Assembly (NCBI GenBank): GCA_013140455.1
Contig: JABFSU010000024.1
Coordinates: forward strand, 35,540-99,539
Reading direction: 5' to 3'
DNA: 64,000 nt
Source of the DNA: Nitrospira sp.
GTDB lineage: Bacteria > Nitrospirota > Nitrospiria > Nitrospirales > Nitrospiraceae
The notes below the pieces were generated by a model. The model made no database searches. It was not told the DNA's origin and was given only the letters and a program-made list of their open reading frames with translations. Made by a program: the position numbers and the translations under genes. Below, piece by piece: positions 25,446-34,761 of the stretch (position 1 is the stretch's first letter; each line of letters begins with the position of its first letter).

Positions 25446-27020
25446 CTAGACGAAGTAGCGACTGGTGTCGAATTGATGCTCCGTATTGTCGATGAGCCGC
25501 ACGATGCTGTGACGATAGTCGCCGGATGCGTCTTTGCCGGTGAGGTCCAGCTCCGGGCCGCTATCCATCAGATTCCCTTCGGGGTCGGCAATCACTTTTA
25601 CCAGAGGTCGTTCGGCATCGGCTCGTTCGACGGCAGGTTTGAGGACGACGGCCAGTTCGTCGGTATCCAGCATAACGAGGCTTCCAATGGGCACGATGCC
25701 CACGCAGTTGACGAACAGCTTCAAGAGCGTCGCGTCAAAACTTTTTCCCGATTTGCCGAACATGATGTTCAGCACCTTGGAGGGGGACATCGGTTCGCGC
25801 CGGTAGACGCGTGAGGAGGTCATCGCATCGTAGCAGTCGGCAATCATCAGGATGCGACCGGTGAGCGACAGTTTCCAGGGCGTTTTCAACTTGGGATAAC
25901 CGGAGTAATCGAGATTCATGTGATGTTCGAATGAAGCGGCGGCCATGCGGGCGGGGAGATTGGTGATCCCGCGCAACTCCGCGAGACTCAGCACGCCTTC
26001 AGTCGGATGATTCCGCATCGCGACCCATTCCTCATCGGAAAACTCGCCGGGCTTATTCAGGACTTCAAGGGGGATCGTCGATTTGCCCATGTCGTGAAAC
26101 AGCGCGGCCAATCCGAGATCTGCCAGCGCGACCTTGGGATAGCCCGTACGGTTGGCCAAGGCAATGGAGAGCAAGGAGACGTTGACCGAGTGATTGTGGG
26201 TGTATTGGTCGTGGCATCGCAGAGTGGTCAATCCCAAGAGGGTCGCCTCGTCCTGCATCATCAAATCTACGATGTTCTGGATAGCTCGCTTGGCCTGCTT
26301 GAAGTTGACCGTGCCGCCATCCCGCACAGATTTCTCGAGTCCCCCGACGGCGCTGGCGGCTTTGGCATAGGCATTCTTGGACTGGATCTTATGCTGGACT
26401 TTGAGGTCTGTCGGTGTGTCGCCGGCCTTTCCCGAACTGGATTCGGCGGTCTGATCTTCTTTTAGCTCCAGCTTGCGGGGATCTTCCAAGGCAATGCCGT
26501 TGACTTCACGCGCTGTCAGTTCTTGCCGGAAATCGTCCACGGATTTTGTGGCGGGATCCAGGCTTACGAAGAGGTAGGCGAACTCACGGAGGTCTTTTGA
26601 GGTGACCGCAGAAGCAAATGTGAGTCCTCCAATCCTCCATTTATTGAGCGAGTCGATGATGCTGCCGATGACGGCCATCTGTTGGGCGTTGACCTTCAGG
26701 TGACTTTCGCCGAGGAACAGGAAATCGTTTTGTAACCGTAAGGTGACTGGCTGATCGTGGGCCAGCGTTTGAATCAGTGTCAGCATGGTCTCAACCGGCT
26801 TGTCCAGCGCGGCATTCGTCCGGCCATGAATCTTTGAGGTCTTGATGAGCGTGTTGAGCTGGGTAATCAGCTGGAAGCCCAGCATGACGAGTTGCTGATC
26901 GAGAATGTCGCCGGCCTCGGATCCGTGGCCGATTTTTTGAGACAGAGATTTTTCGTGGGTCAGCAGCGGCTGCGCCGAATCGTCTTTGGCCGCAGATTGA
27001 ACGAGCTTGAAATCACTCAC
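25446..27020 (-). CDS. HD-GYP domain protein (putative c-di-GMP phosphodiesterase)
   Basis: A 524-residue protein. The HD-GYP domain occupies about 255-460: HNHSVNVSLLSIALA, FHDMGKSTIP, RNHPTEGV and HHMNLDYSGYP. The last replaces the usual HHE..DGSGYP by HHMNLDYSGYP, retaining the histidine pair and the GYP. The N-terminal 240 residues are helical without a recognised sensory domain. GTG at 27020 overlaps the upstream stop by four bases. The partner upstream is a HEAT-repeat protein, so the two likely act as a unit. HD-GYP enzymes hydrolyse c-di-GMP; activity is inferred. Confidence 0.86.
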   Translation of the reverse strand: MSDFKLVQSAAKDDSAQPLLTHEKSLSQKIGHGSEAGDILDQQLVMLGFQLITQLNTLIKTSKIHGRTNAALDKPVETMLTLIQTLAHDQPVTLRLQNDFLFLGESHLKVNAQQMAVIGSIIDSLNKWRIGGLTFASAVTSKDLREFAYLFVSLDPATKSVDDFRQELTAREVNGIALEDPRKLELKEDQTAESSSGKAGDTPTDLKVQHKIQSKNAYAKAASAVGGLEKSVRDGGTVNFKQAKRAIQNIVDLMMQDEATLLGLTTLRCHDQYTHNHSVNVSLLSIALANRTGYPKVALADLGLAALFHDMGKSTIPLEVLNKPGEFSDEEWVAMRNHPTEGVLSLAELRGITNLPARMAAASFEHHMNLDYSGYPKLKTPWKLSLTGRILMIADCYDAMTSSRVYRREPMSPSKVLNIMFGKSGKSFDATLLKLFVNCVGIVPIGSLVMLDTDELAVVLKPAVERADAERPLVKVIADPEGNLMDSGPELDLTGKDASGDYRHSIVRLIDNTEHQFDTSRYFV

Positions 27021-28813
27021 GGGGCGTCCTCATGTCGCGTGGGTTGAGGCGTGCTTGCCTTGGACTGCTTATGCAGTTGTGTGAAGGCCATCGTGCAGGC
27101 CTGGCGGACCGCGGCGCTTCCCTTTTTCTTCCCCAGCTCTAAGGTCGCGATCGCGGCAGGGGTGGCCAGCTTCCCAAGTGCTTCTGCCGCCAGCACGGCA
27201 CACTCTTCCTTTTTCTTCCGATTGGTCCAGGCCCATTCCGTGAAGAGTCCCTGCCAGTAGGGAATGGCTTCATCTCCGCAGGTGGCGCGGATGGCTTGAT
27301 ACAGTCCGCGCTTCTCGCTCAACGGGCGTTCCAGAAAGGTGTCGTCGGAGAGGATCGGGGTCCACTGAGGAAACGGAGCGGTGTATTGTCCGGTGGCCAA
27401 TAGCTTCAGTGCGGCAATACGGACAGAGTCATCAGAGTCTGAGAGGCAGAGGATGAGCCGGGCGCCGTTGCCGTTGGGTTTAAGGTGGCCGAATACCCGG
27501 ATCGCGTCTTTGCGAACCTGTGCATCCGGGTAGCGTACGAGTTTTTCAACGGCTTCGGCGAATGTCGGATTATTCCACTTGGCGACAATCGTGAGGAGGT
27601 TTCTGACGTAGGCCGGTCGTCGGTCGGTAAGGCCGCGGAGCAACGGTTCGGAGTGGTCTTTGGCTAATGTGTGGAGTGTTTCGGAGACAATTGCCTGATG
27701 GGTTGAGTGCTCAAGATTGGCCAAGAGCGAGCAGAGAAGGGATACAGCCTCTGTGCCCATTAGGAGGAGCACGGTTGAGAGTCCCTCGGTATTGGGGTTC
27801 GAAGTCCGATTCAGATACGACTCGATGGCTTTGATGTGTTCCGGTTTGCCCAGGCCGGTCAGGAGGGTCGTCAGCTGTTGCTTATGGTCGTCGGCAATAT
27901 CCGGACGGACCGCCTCAGTTTCGTGGAGGATGCTGAGGACGGATTCGAGCACGGCCCATCTCCCCGCTTGAACCAGAGCCGTGATGACGTGGCCCCAGAG
28001 GGAAAAGAGCTTCGTCAACAGGGCCGGAGATTGCTCTGATGCCAGAATCGCGGTGAGTACATCGAGGATATATGTCGTACTGTCCTGCCGGCTCTCCAGC
28101 TCGATTTCTTTGGCCAGCGCAGCGATCTCGGCTTCCGTGACCTCGTAGCCCACCAGACCCGACTGGAATCGCGCTTTTTGCTGGGCCGCACTCTGGGTCT
28201 CGCTGTTTCCGGATTGCGCGTCTTTCTTCTTGCGTTCTTGATCGAGCAGTTCCCGGAGGGTTGAGTCTGATGTCGTGAGAGGATCCAGCTTCAGGAAAGC
28301 ATCCGACCCTCCGGACGCTTTCGCAATTTCTTCCGCCGTGACCAGTGTCAGCGCCGCCATGTTCTTTTGCCAGAGGCGGGTGACGATATCGTCGTCGTTC
28401 TCTTTGTCCTGGCTCGCCCAGAGGGCATCGAGAAAGAAGGCGAGGTCTTCCTCCGTCAGGCCTTGATGCAGCACGAGTTCGCGAATGCCGTCGGCGTAAA
28501 GTTTGAAGGCGAGGTTTTCACTGCCACCCTCTTTTTCCGCCTGGTAGACGACTTCGTCCTTGCAGAGTAACTCCGCGCGTGTGACGAGAAACGTGAGCTT
28601 TGCATAAGTAGCGAGATGCGTGGAAAGCTCTTCAAAGAGCTGCTGAGAGAATTTCATTGCCACCGGATTGGTGGCTCCATAGGTACGATTGGATTTGGCG
28701 GTCTTATCGAGAAGTTTCAGGACGCGTTTGACCGAGGCGACCTCGGGATCTTCAGTCCCCTTAGCCGCGACCGCGGCTGCCATCATGTCTTGTGCGGCCT
28801 TGAGATCAGACAT
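27017..28813 (-). CDS. HEAT-repeat-like protein, partner of HD-GYP gene
   Basis: A 598-residue all-helical protein whose C-terminal half (about 360-585) has repeating helical pairs of the HEAT type (VRYPDAQVRKDAIRVFGHLK, LSDSDDSVRIAALKLLATG, TPAAIATLELGKKKGSAAVR). The N-terminal part is similar in style to that of the downstream HD-GYP protein (opening with Lys/Ala-rich helices and LKLLDKTAKSNRTYG). ATG at 28813 has AGGTG upstream; the frame is open to 28849. The end overlaps the HD-GYP start. It may scaffold or regulate the phosphodiesterase; function unknown. Confidence 0.75.
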   Translation of the reverse strand: MSDLKAAQDMMAAAVAAKGTEDPEVASVKRVLKLLDKTAKSNRTYGATNPVAMKFSQQLFEELSTHLATYAKLTFLVTRAELLCKDEVVYQAEKEGGSENLAFKLYADGIRELVLHQGLTEEDLAFFLDALWASQDKENDDDIVTRLWQKNMAALTLVTAEEIAKASGGSDAFLKLDPLTTSDSTLRELLDQERKKKDAQSGNSETQSAAQQKARFQSGLVGYEVTEAEIAALAKEIELESRQDSTTYILDVLTAILASEQSPALLTKLFSLWGHVITALVQAGRWAVLESVLSILHETEAVRPDIADDHKQQLTTLLTGLGKPEHIKAIESYLNRTSNPNTEGLSTVLLLMGTEAVSLLCSLLANLEHSTHQAIVSETLHTLAKDHSEPLLRGLTDRRPAYVRNLLTIVAKWNNPTFAEAVEKLVRYPDAQVRKDAIRVFGHLKPNGNGARLILCLSDSDDSVRIAALKLLATGQYTAPFPQWTPILSDDTFLERPLSEKRGLYQAIRATCGDEAIPYWQGLFTEWAWTNRKKKEECAVLAAEALGKLATPAAIATLELGKKKGSAAVRQACTMAFTQLHKQSKASTPQPTRHEDAP

Positions 28814-28943
28814 AGTGATACACCTATCGGGAGGTCGAAAATTCGTCAAGGAAATGAGTATTCTTGACTAGCTGAACTCACGAAGGATGGCGCGAGTGCC
28901 ATGGCTTGTCAGGCGGGAAGACGGTCGGTACAATCGTATCACC

Positions 28944-29585
28944 ATGAGTGCAATGCAGCCCGTTCGTATCGTGTGTTTCGGTGATAGCCTCACCGCCGGG
29001 TTTCAATCTCCCACCAGAGAACATCCCCAAGGGGAATCCACGCCGTACGGAGAATGGGTACAGGAAAGGATCGGATCGGCCGGGCAGGTTTCCATCAGCG
29101 GGATTTGTGGGGAACTCACCGGGGAAATGGTCATGCGATTCCGAAAGGATGTTCTGGCGCATAAGCCCCACTACGCCGTGATCCTGGGAGGAACGAACGA
29201 CTTGGGGTGGAACGGACCGACTCATGAAATTATGCGTAATCTGGTGAAGATGTATGAGCAGACTTTGGCTGCCGGAGGAGTGCCTGTGCCGGTGACGGTT
29301 CCGTCTTTGCGGGTGGAGGACGCGGGCAACAGTCGGGAGGGAACGGAGTGGGTGGCCGGGCATTTGGAGCGGCGGTATGAGCTAAATAGTCTGATTCTCG
29401 ACTATGTTCGAACCAAAAATCTCATCGCCGTCGATCTCTTCACAGCCACTGCTGAGCCCGAGACCAATCTCTTGGCCCGTGAGTATTCCAACGATGGATT
29501 GCACCTCACCACCGCCGGCTATCGCCTCTTTGCCGATCTGGTCTATCGGCAGGTCTTACAATCGGTTTTCTCAAAGCCCTCATAG
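28944..29585 (+). CDS. SGNH/GDSL-type hydrolase
   Basis: A 213-residue esterase-type protein. Block I FGDSLTAG carries the nucleophile Ser15; block II glycine is in GICGELTGE; block III GGTND; block V DGLHLTTAGY gives the Asp-x-x-His pair. The lysophospholipase/arylesterase subgroup has this size. No signal peptide is seen. The next gene, a thioredoxin, starts 6 bp after its stop. The ATG at 28944 is preferred because the family motif follows closely; 28887 and 28953 are in frame, none with a strong ribosome site. Confidence 0.9.
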   Translation: MSAMQPVRIVCFGDSLTAGFQSPTREHPQGESTPYGEWVQERIGSAGQVSISGICGELTGEMVMRFRKDVLAHKPHYAVILGGTNDLGWNGPTHEIMRNLVKMYEQTLAAGGVPVPVTVPSLRVEDAGNSREGTEWVAGHLERRYELNSLILDYVRTKNLIAVDLFTATAEPETNLLAREYSNDGLHLTTAGYRLFADLVYRQVLQSVFSKPS

Positions 29586-29590
29586 ATCCA

Positions 29591-29914
29591 ATGTCCTCAC
29601 GCCTCCAACCGGTGACCGACGCAGATTTCGACCGGGCGGTCGAACACGTTACCGTTCCGGTCCTCGTGGAGTTCTGGAAGCCCGGTTGCGGCCATTGCAA
29701 CGCTTTGATGAAAGAACTGGAACAGTTGCAGAACGAACTCGGAGAAAAGGTGCTGGCTCTGACCATGAACGTCGATGAGAATTTTCAAATTCCAGCCGAG
29801 TTGGAAGTATCCTCACTCCCGGCCCTCGCTCTCTACCGTGGCGGATCGTTCGAGCGATTTATTGGCGGATTGGGGAAGAAGGAAGAAATCCTGAGACAGC
29901 TTCAGATTGGTTGA
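29591..29914 (+). CDS. Thioredoxin-fold protein
   Basis: A 107-residue thioredoxin with active site WKPGCGHC (Cys33 and Cys36). The usual WCGPC is replaced by PGCGHC, as in some thioredoxin-like proteins, and the cis-Pro segment is VSSLPALALY. It would reduce or exchange disulfides in the cytoplasm, as no export signal is visible. Close spacing (6 bp) to the SGNH hydrolase suggests one transcript. Convergent with zwf. Confidence 0.88.
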   Translation: MSSRLQPVTDADFDRAVEHVTVPVLVEFWKPGCGHCNALMKELEQLQNELGEKVLALTMNVDENFQIPAELEVSSLPALALYRGGSFERFIGGLGKKEEILRQLQIG

Positions 29915-29921
29915 GAAGGGG

Positions 29922-31466
29922 TTACAACGTCCGCCAGGAGCGGCCGTCGTTTTGAATGAGACGGTCGGCTTCGACCGGTCCCCAGGTGCCGGCTTGGTAT
30001 TCGGGGAGCCAGCGTTGGCCGGACTGTTGCCACCCTTCGAGGATCTGGGTGATCCAGGCCCAGGAGGCTTCCACGGCGTCGCGGCGCATGAAGCGTGAGG
30101 CGTCGCCTGCCATTACGTCCAAGAGCAACCGTTCGTAGGCCTCCGGCGACGGTCTGCCGAACACTTCCCCGTATTTGAAATTCATTTCGACGGGGTGGGT
30201 CTGCGCTCTTGTTCCAGGCACGCGCGAGACGATGCGCAGGGACAAGCCTTCTTCCGGCTGGATGCGGAGCGTCAACACGTTCGGTGCTTGCGGCGATTGA
30301 CCGTTGGCGTTGAAGAGAATCTGGGGAATGTCTTTGAACTGCACGGCCACTTCGCTCGCGCGGAGAGGCAAGGCCTTGCCGGTGCGCAGGTAAAACGGCA
30401 CGCCGGACCAGCGCCAGTTTTCGACGAAACATTTCACGGCCACATACGTTTCCGTGGTTGAGGTGGGGTTCACGCCTTTTTCCCGACGATAGCCCGGCAC
30501 TGGTTCGCCGTGGGCGGTTCCTTCTGTGTATTGCGCGCGAGCCGTAAACTGCTCGACATCTTTGCCGGTGATCGGGCGCAGGCAGCGGAGCACCTCCATC
30601 TTGGCGTTGCGGACGACATCCGGATCAAGCGAGTAGGGGGGCTCCATTGCCACCAGACAGAGCAGCTGGAGTATGTGGTTCTGGACCATATCGCGTAGTG
30701 CGCCGGCTTCCTCGTAATAGCTGGCCCTAGTCCCGACGCCTTCGGCCTCACTCACCGTGATTTGGACGTGGTCGATGTGCTTGTGGTTCCAGATCGGTTC
30801 AAAAATGCTATTGGCAAACCGCACGACCATCAGATTCTGGACGGTTTCTTTGCCCAGGTAATGGTCGATCCGGAAGATCTGCGATTCGTCGAACACGCGT
30901 CCGGTCACGGTGTTGATCTCCTGTGCTGACTTCAAATCGCGTCCGACCGGTTTTTCGACAATGATGCGGGCATAGGGGGCTTGTCCGTTGGCTTTGATTG
31001 CCACCCCGGAACGGGAGAGCCCTTCGCATACTGGGGTGAAGGAGCTGGGAGGGATGCTCAGATAGAAAATGCGGTTGCCCGGCAACTGAAACGCGCGCTC
31101 GAGTTCTTCGGCGCGGGCTTTCAACCGCACATAGGTATTCGGGTCGTCGTTCTCTCCGGCCATGTAAAAAAGGTGGCTTGCAAAGGCCGTCCACGTCTCT
31201 TCGATCAACGCCTGGCGGGAATGTTTCACCACGCCGTCCCGCACGGTCGTGCGAAATTCTTCGTCGCTCATCGGTTTTCGTCCGAGACCCAGCACGACGT
31301 AGTTCGACGGCAGCAACCCGTCCAGCAGCAGGTTGTAGAGCGCCGGAATCAACCGGCGTTTGGCGAGATCGCCTGATCCGCCGAAGATCACCAATGTCGT
31401 CGGCTCGACGGGAACCAGGGCTTCCTGTGCTGGGCTGATTTCTATGCGTTGATTGGATAAGGCCAT
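29922..31466 (-). CDS. zwf: Glucose-6-phosphate 1-dehydrogenase
   Basis: A 514-residue enzyme making 6-phosphogluconolactone with NADP. The N-terminal dinucleotide motif is VIFGGSGDLAKRRLIPAL, the active-site motif is RIDHYLGKETVQNLMVVRFAN, and EKPVGRDLKSA is also diagnostic. The start is taken at 31466; 31493 is in frame just after the gnd stop and neither has a clear ribosome site. With gnd upstream on the same strand it forms the oxidative pentose-phosphate pair; no lactonase gene (pgl) is present between or near them. Confidence 0.95.
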   Translation of the reverse strand: MALSNQRIEISPAQEALVPVEPTTLVIFGGSGDLAKRRLIPALYNLLLDGLLPSNYVVLGLGRKPMSDEEFRTTVRDGVVKHSRQALIEETWTAFASHLFYMAGENDDPNTYVRLKARAEELERAFQLPGNRIFYLSIPPSSFTPVCEGLSRSGVAIKANGQAPYARIIVEKPVGRDLKSAQEINTVTGRVFDESQIFRIDHYLGKETVQNLMVVRFANSIFEPIWNHKHIDHVQITVSEAEGVGTRASYYEEAGALRDMVQNHILQLLCLVAMEPPYSLDPDVVRNAKMEVLRCLRPITGKDVEQFTARAQYTEGTAHGEPVPGYRREKGVNPTSTTETYVAVKCFVENWRWSGVPFYLRTGKALPLRASEVAVQFKDIPQILFNANGQSPQAPNVLTLRIQPEEGLSLRIVSRVPGTRAQTHPVEMNFKYGEVFGRPSPEAYERLLLDVMAGDASRFMRRDAVEASWAWITQILEGWQQSGQRWLPEYQAGTWGPVEADRLIQNDGRSWRTL

Positions 31467-31495
31467 TTCTTGTTCGTTCCCGGTGAAGACCATCG

Positions 31496-32389
31496 TTATC
31501 GGCGGACGGCGTGCCCGCCGAACGCGTTGCGGAGCGCGGCGAGCATTTTCTCCGCGAAGGACTGGTCCTGCCTGGATCGGAAGCGTGTGAAGAGAGCCGT
31601 GGTGAGCGTGGGAACTGGCACGTCTTTTTCAATCGCATCCGCGATCATCCAGCGCCCCTCACCGGAATCCTGCACGAAGCCTTTGAGTTTGTCGAGTTTG
31701 GGATCGTCCTTCAGTGCGTCGACCGCCAGCTCCAACAGCCACGAGCGCACCACGCTGCCGTGCATCCAGAGGTCGGCCACACGGCCCAGGTCCAGGTTGT
31801 ATTCACTCTTGGACATCAATTCAAATCCCTCGGCATAGCCCTGCATCATGCTGTACTCGATCCCGTTGTGCACCATCTTCACGTAGTGCCCGGCGCCGTG
31901 TCCGCCCACATGGGCCCAACCGTTTTCCGGCGCGAGGGTAGTGAAGAGCGGGGCGAGCCGTTTCACCGGGGCTGCTTCTCCACCGATCATGAGGCAGTAG
32001 CCGACCTTGAGTCCCCAAATCCCGCCGCTGGTGCCGGCGTCGACATAATGGAGTTGCTTCATCTTGAGGTCTGCGGCCCGACGAACGTCATCGTGAAAAC
32101 GGGTATTCCCGCCGTCGACAATCGTGTCGCCCGGTTGAAGCAGGGCTGCGACGGCCTGCACGGTTTCTTCGGTCGGCGCGCCCGAGGGCACCATGACCCA
32201 GACGGTGCGAGGAGCGGCCAGTTTGCCGATCATCTCGGCAAGGGATGACGACGCGACGCAGCCTTGTCCTTCAGCCTGTTTGACCAGGTCTGCCGAGCGA
32301 TCGAAGACGACCACGCGGTGGTTGCCCTGCCGCAACCGGGTGACCATGTTCATACCCATTTTGCCGAGCCCGATAAATCCCAGTTCCAT
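31496..32389 (-). CDS. gnd: 6-phosphogluconate dehydrogenase, short (YqeC/GndA-like) type
   Basis: A 297-residue dehydrogenase, the short form of the family compared with the usual 470. Nucleotide fold LGFIGLGKMGMNMVTRLRQG and catalytic segment VDAGTSGGIWGLKVGYCLMIGG (the Gly-rich substrate loop) are clear, with the helix HNGIEYSMMQGYAEGFEL. It oxidatively decarboxylates 6-phosphogluconate. The preceding region has GGAGTCGCT near the start. It is followed by zwf. Confidence 0.94.
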   Translation of the reverse strand: MELGFIGLGKMGMNMVTRLRQGNHRVVVFDRSADLVKQAEGQGCVASSSLAEMIGKLAAPRTVWVMVPSGAPTEETVQAVAALLQPGDTIVDGGNTRFHDDVRRAADLKMKQLHYVDAGTSGGIWGLKVGYCLMIGGEAAPVKRLAPLFTTLAPENGWAHVGGHGAGHYVKMVHNGIEYSMMQGYAEGFELMSKSEYNLDLGRVADLWMHGSVVRSWLLELAVDALKDDPKLDKLKGFVQDSGEGRWMIADAIEKDVPVPTLTTALFTRFRSRQDQSFAEKMLAALRNAFGGHAVRR

Positions 32390-32532
32390 AGCGACTCCTT
32401 GGCATCCGCGCCGAGAACGGATGTGAGCGGTGAATCGGTGAATAACGGGAACGTGAGGGAACCGTTCCCATGTCGTGTGACCGTGCGAATTCTTACAGCT
32501 GCAGTGGAGCCCGCTCCAGTGAATCGAGAGGA

Positions 32533-33321
32533 TTAATCGATTCGTGCCGGATTCGGGATGTCCTTAAAGAGTAGATCGGCAAATTGCCGCCCAAAGTTGA
32601 GTCGGTCCGTGAGATTTGCGGTGAGGAGGAATCTGGCTGCCAGTTCCGCCAAGGCCGGTTCGCGGGATGACATGAACCGGTGAATATCGACCGGGGCGGT
32701 CAGCCAGAAGCCTCGGATCCGGAAGAAAGCCATGGTGCATTCTTCGAAGAAGAGCGTAAGGAGATAGTGGGCAAGAGCCGGTTTTTCGGCCACGTCCTGG
32801 GCTTTGCCCAGCAAGTGGAGGCACTCGGCTTTCAGGCGGATCTGTTCGTTCATTGAAGCCGGTGTGGGGCCCTGCCTGAATCGCTGGTTGGCTTTTTCAA
32901 TCACCTTGGCGCTGATCCCGTCATGGTCAAAGAGGAGGCGGGCTTTCCGCAGCAGCGACGGCAGGCGTGTGGAGTAGGCGAGTTCATCCTCGATCAGCTT
33001 ATGGCCGAAGTAGCGAATATCCACAAGCCGCTCGCCGGCCCGGAGAATCTCGTGCCCTTCCCGGTCCCCTTTGACGAGGGCAATGAGGTCGATGTCGCTA
33101 TGGGGGGTGAGGGCGCGTCGCGCACCGGATCCGACCATGAGAATGCCGACGAGATCGCCTCCACGGCGGCCGCGGATGTGCTTGAGGACCATTTCGACGC
33201 TGTCGTCGAATCCCGGTGGTTCAGGAATCGGTGGCTGCTCAGGCGGTTCCGGGACTTCAAGAAGCTCGGCGTTCAGTTCTTCCCTGGTTGGGACCGGGGT
33301 GGAGAGGGGACTGTCCATCAT
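32533..33321 (-). CDS. Nucleotidyltransferase-domain protein
   Basis: A 262-residue protein with a MNT-type nucleotidyltransferase motif: GSGARRALTPHSDIDLIAL (residues about 65-83), i.e. GS-x10-SDIDL with the metal-binding aspartates. The remainder is helical (LKAECLHLLGKAQDVAEKPA) like the HEPN or KNTase tail, with a Pro/Glu-rich N-terminus (VPEPPEQPPIPEPPGF). ATG at 33321 overlaps the upstream stop (ATGA), so it is coupled with the preceding small gene. Substrate unknown. It could be a toxin-antitoxin-like pair, but no HEPN toxin motif was found. Confidence 0.78.
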   Translation of the reverse strand: MMDSPLSTPVPTREELNAELLEVPEPPEQPPIPEPPGFDDSVEMVLKHIRGRRGGDLVGILMVGSGARRALTPHSDIDLIALVKGDREGHEILRAGERLVDIRYFGHKLIEDELAYSTRLPSLLRKARLLFDHDGISAKVIEKANQRFRQGPTPASMNEQIRLKAECLHLLGKAQDVAEKPALAHYLLTLFFEECTMAFFRIRGFWLTAPVDIHRFMSSREPALAELAARFLLTANLTDRLNFGRQFADLLFKDIPNPARID

Positions 33322-33545
33322 GCTCCAGGGACCTGTTGGATGTGTTGCGGCAATGCACTGAGCCATTGTTCGAAGGGCTGCTCAGCGTCGACGATGATTT
33401 CCAGTTTTCCATTTTGCAGCCGGCGCACGAGTCCCGGGATTTCCGGGGAGAGCGGGATCTCGACCCATTCCCGGTTGAGCCCGAGCGCGTCGGTGACTTC
33501 GAGAATGCGGCTGATCTGTTGGAACGACACCACCTGGAGGGTCAT
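33318..33545 (-). CDS. Small hypothetical protein coupled to nucleotidyltransferase
   Basis: A 75-residue protein (MTLQVVSFQQISRILEVTDA...) with CAGGAGCC upstream of the start. It has a mixed alpha/beta composition and no motif I recognise (QNGKLEIIVDAEQPFEQWL). It overlaps the nucleotidyltransferase start by four bases, so translation is coupled and the two products may interact. Confidence 0.62.
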   Translation of the reverse strand: MTLQVVSFQQISRILEVTDALGLNREWVEIPLSPEIPGLVRRLQNGKLEIIVDAEQPFEQWLSALPQHIQQVPGA

Positions 33546-33614
33546 TGCGGCTCCTGTTGATCGATGGGGCGCATTGTATGTGTCGTTGAAAGGAGGTGTC
33601 AACGGACGCGGGGG

Positions 33615-34643
33615 TCAGCTGAGGACTCGGGCAAAGACCTCGGTGGCTTCGTCGATCTGTTTTGTCGAGATGTTCAAATGGGTGACGGCGCGGAAGCTGC
33701 GGCCTCCGATCGCGTGGATGAGCACGCCGTGGTCCTTGAGTTGGGACAGGAGATCAGCCGGGGCCAGGCGAGGGTCGGGAACATCGAAGATCACAATATT
33801 GGTCTCGACATGTTGCGGCGCGATGCGCACGGCCGGGATCTGTTGCAGCGCCCGCGCCAGTTTCTTGGCATGGTCATGATCAGTTCTTAGGCGGGTCACG
33901 TGGTGTTCGAGGGCATAAATGCCGGCGGCCGCAAGGATGCCGGATTGGCGCATGGCCCCGCCGTACATGCGGCGGAAGCGTCGCGCACGGTCAATTAGTG
34001 GCATGTCGCTGGAGACCAGCAGGGAGCCGGCCGGCGCACCAAGGCCTTTGGAAAGGCAGAAAGACACCGTTTCAAAATGCTGCGCATAGGTGGCGGCCGG
34101 CAAGGTGGTCGCGGCGACGGCATTGAACAGTCGGGCGCCGTCGAGGTGCATCGGAATTCCGTGCTTCGTGGCAATGGCGCGAATCTTCTCAATAGTGGAC
34201 AGCGAATAGATGGTGCCGCCGCCGCTGTTGTGCGTATTCTCGATGCAGATGAGTCCGGTCGGGATGCTGTACGGATCTTTGGGTCTGATCGCCGCTTCTA
34301 CCTGTTCGGCCGTCATGATGCCACGATCGCCGACGACCCAGTGCAGCTGGACACCCGCGAGGGCGCCGGCAGCGCCCTGTTCATATCGCACGATGTGCGC
34401 CTTGCTCTCCACGATGACTTCCTGCCCCGGTTGGGTGTGCGCTCTGATCGCCAGCTGGTTGCCCATCGTGCCGGAGGGCACGAACAATGCGGCGCGTTTG
34501 CCGAGCAAGGCGGCTGCCATGTCCTGCAGTCGATTGACGGTCGGGTCTTCTCCATAGACGTCGTCCCCCACGTCGGCGCGCGCCATGGCTTTGCGCATGG
34601 CATCGGTGGGTTGCGTGACGGTATCGCTGCGGAGATCGATCAT
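33615..34643 (-). CDS. ltaE: Low-specificity L-threonine aldolase
   Basis: A 342-residue PLP enzyme splitting L-threonine/allo-threonine to glycine and acetaldehyde. It starts with the diagnostic [19 protein letters not shown]-lysine is in [16 protein letters not shown], and other family segments are [14 protein letters not shown] and [10 protein letters not shown]. The ATG at 34643 has AGGA about seven bases upstream; the frame is open far upstream but that part has no homology. Divergent from the transporter gene. Confidence 0.95.
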   Translation of the reverse strand: MIDLRSDTVTQPTDAMRKAMARADVGDDVYGEDPTVNRLQDMAAALLGKRAALFVPSGTMGNQLAIRAHTQPGQEVIVESKAHIVRYEQGAAGALAGVQLHWVVGDRGIMTAEQVEAAIRPKDPYSIPTGLICIENTHNSGGGTIYSLSTIEKIRAIATKHGIPMHLDGARLFNAVAATTLPAATYAQHFETVSFCLSKGLGAPAGSLLVSSDMPLIDRARRFRRMYGGAMRQSGILAAAGIYALEHHVTRLRTDHDHAKKLARALQQIPAVRIAPQHVETNIVIFDVPDPRLAPADLLSQLKDHGVLIHAIGGRSFRAVTHLNISTKQIDEATEVFARVLS

Positions 34644-34761
34644 GAAGCATCCTGTTGTTGAGTGTATGAAGTAGATATCTCGCGCGCATTGTAGCAAATT
34701 TTTTCTCTTGCGGGAGAGGAGAGGGGTGGGGCACTGTCTGGGGCACACATCGGAGGACGCG

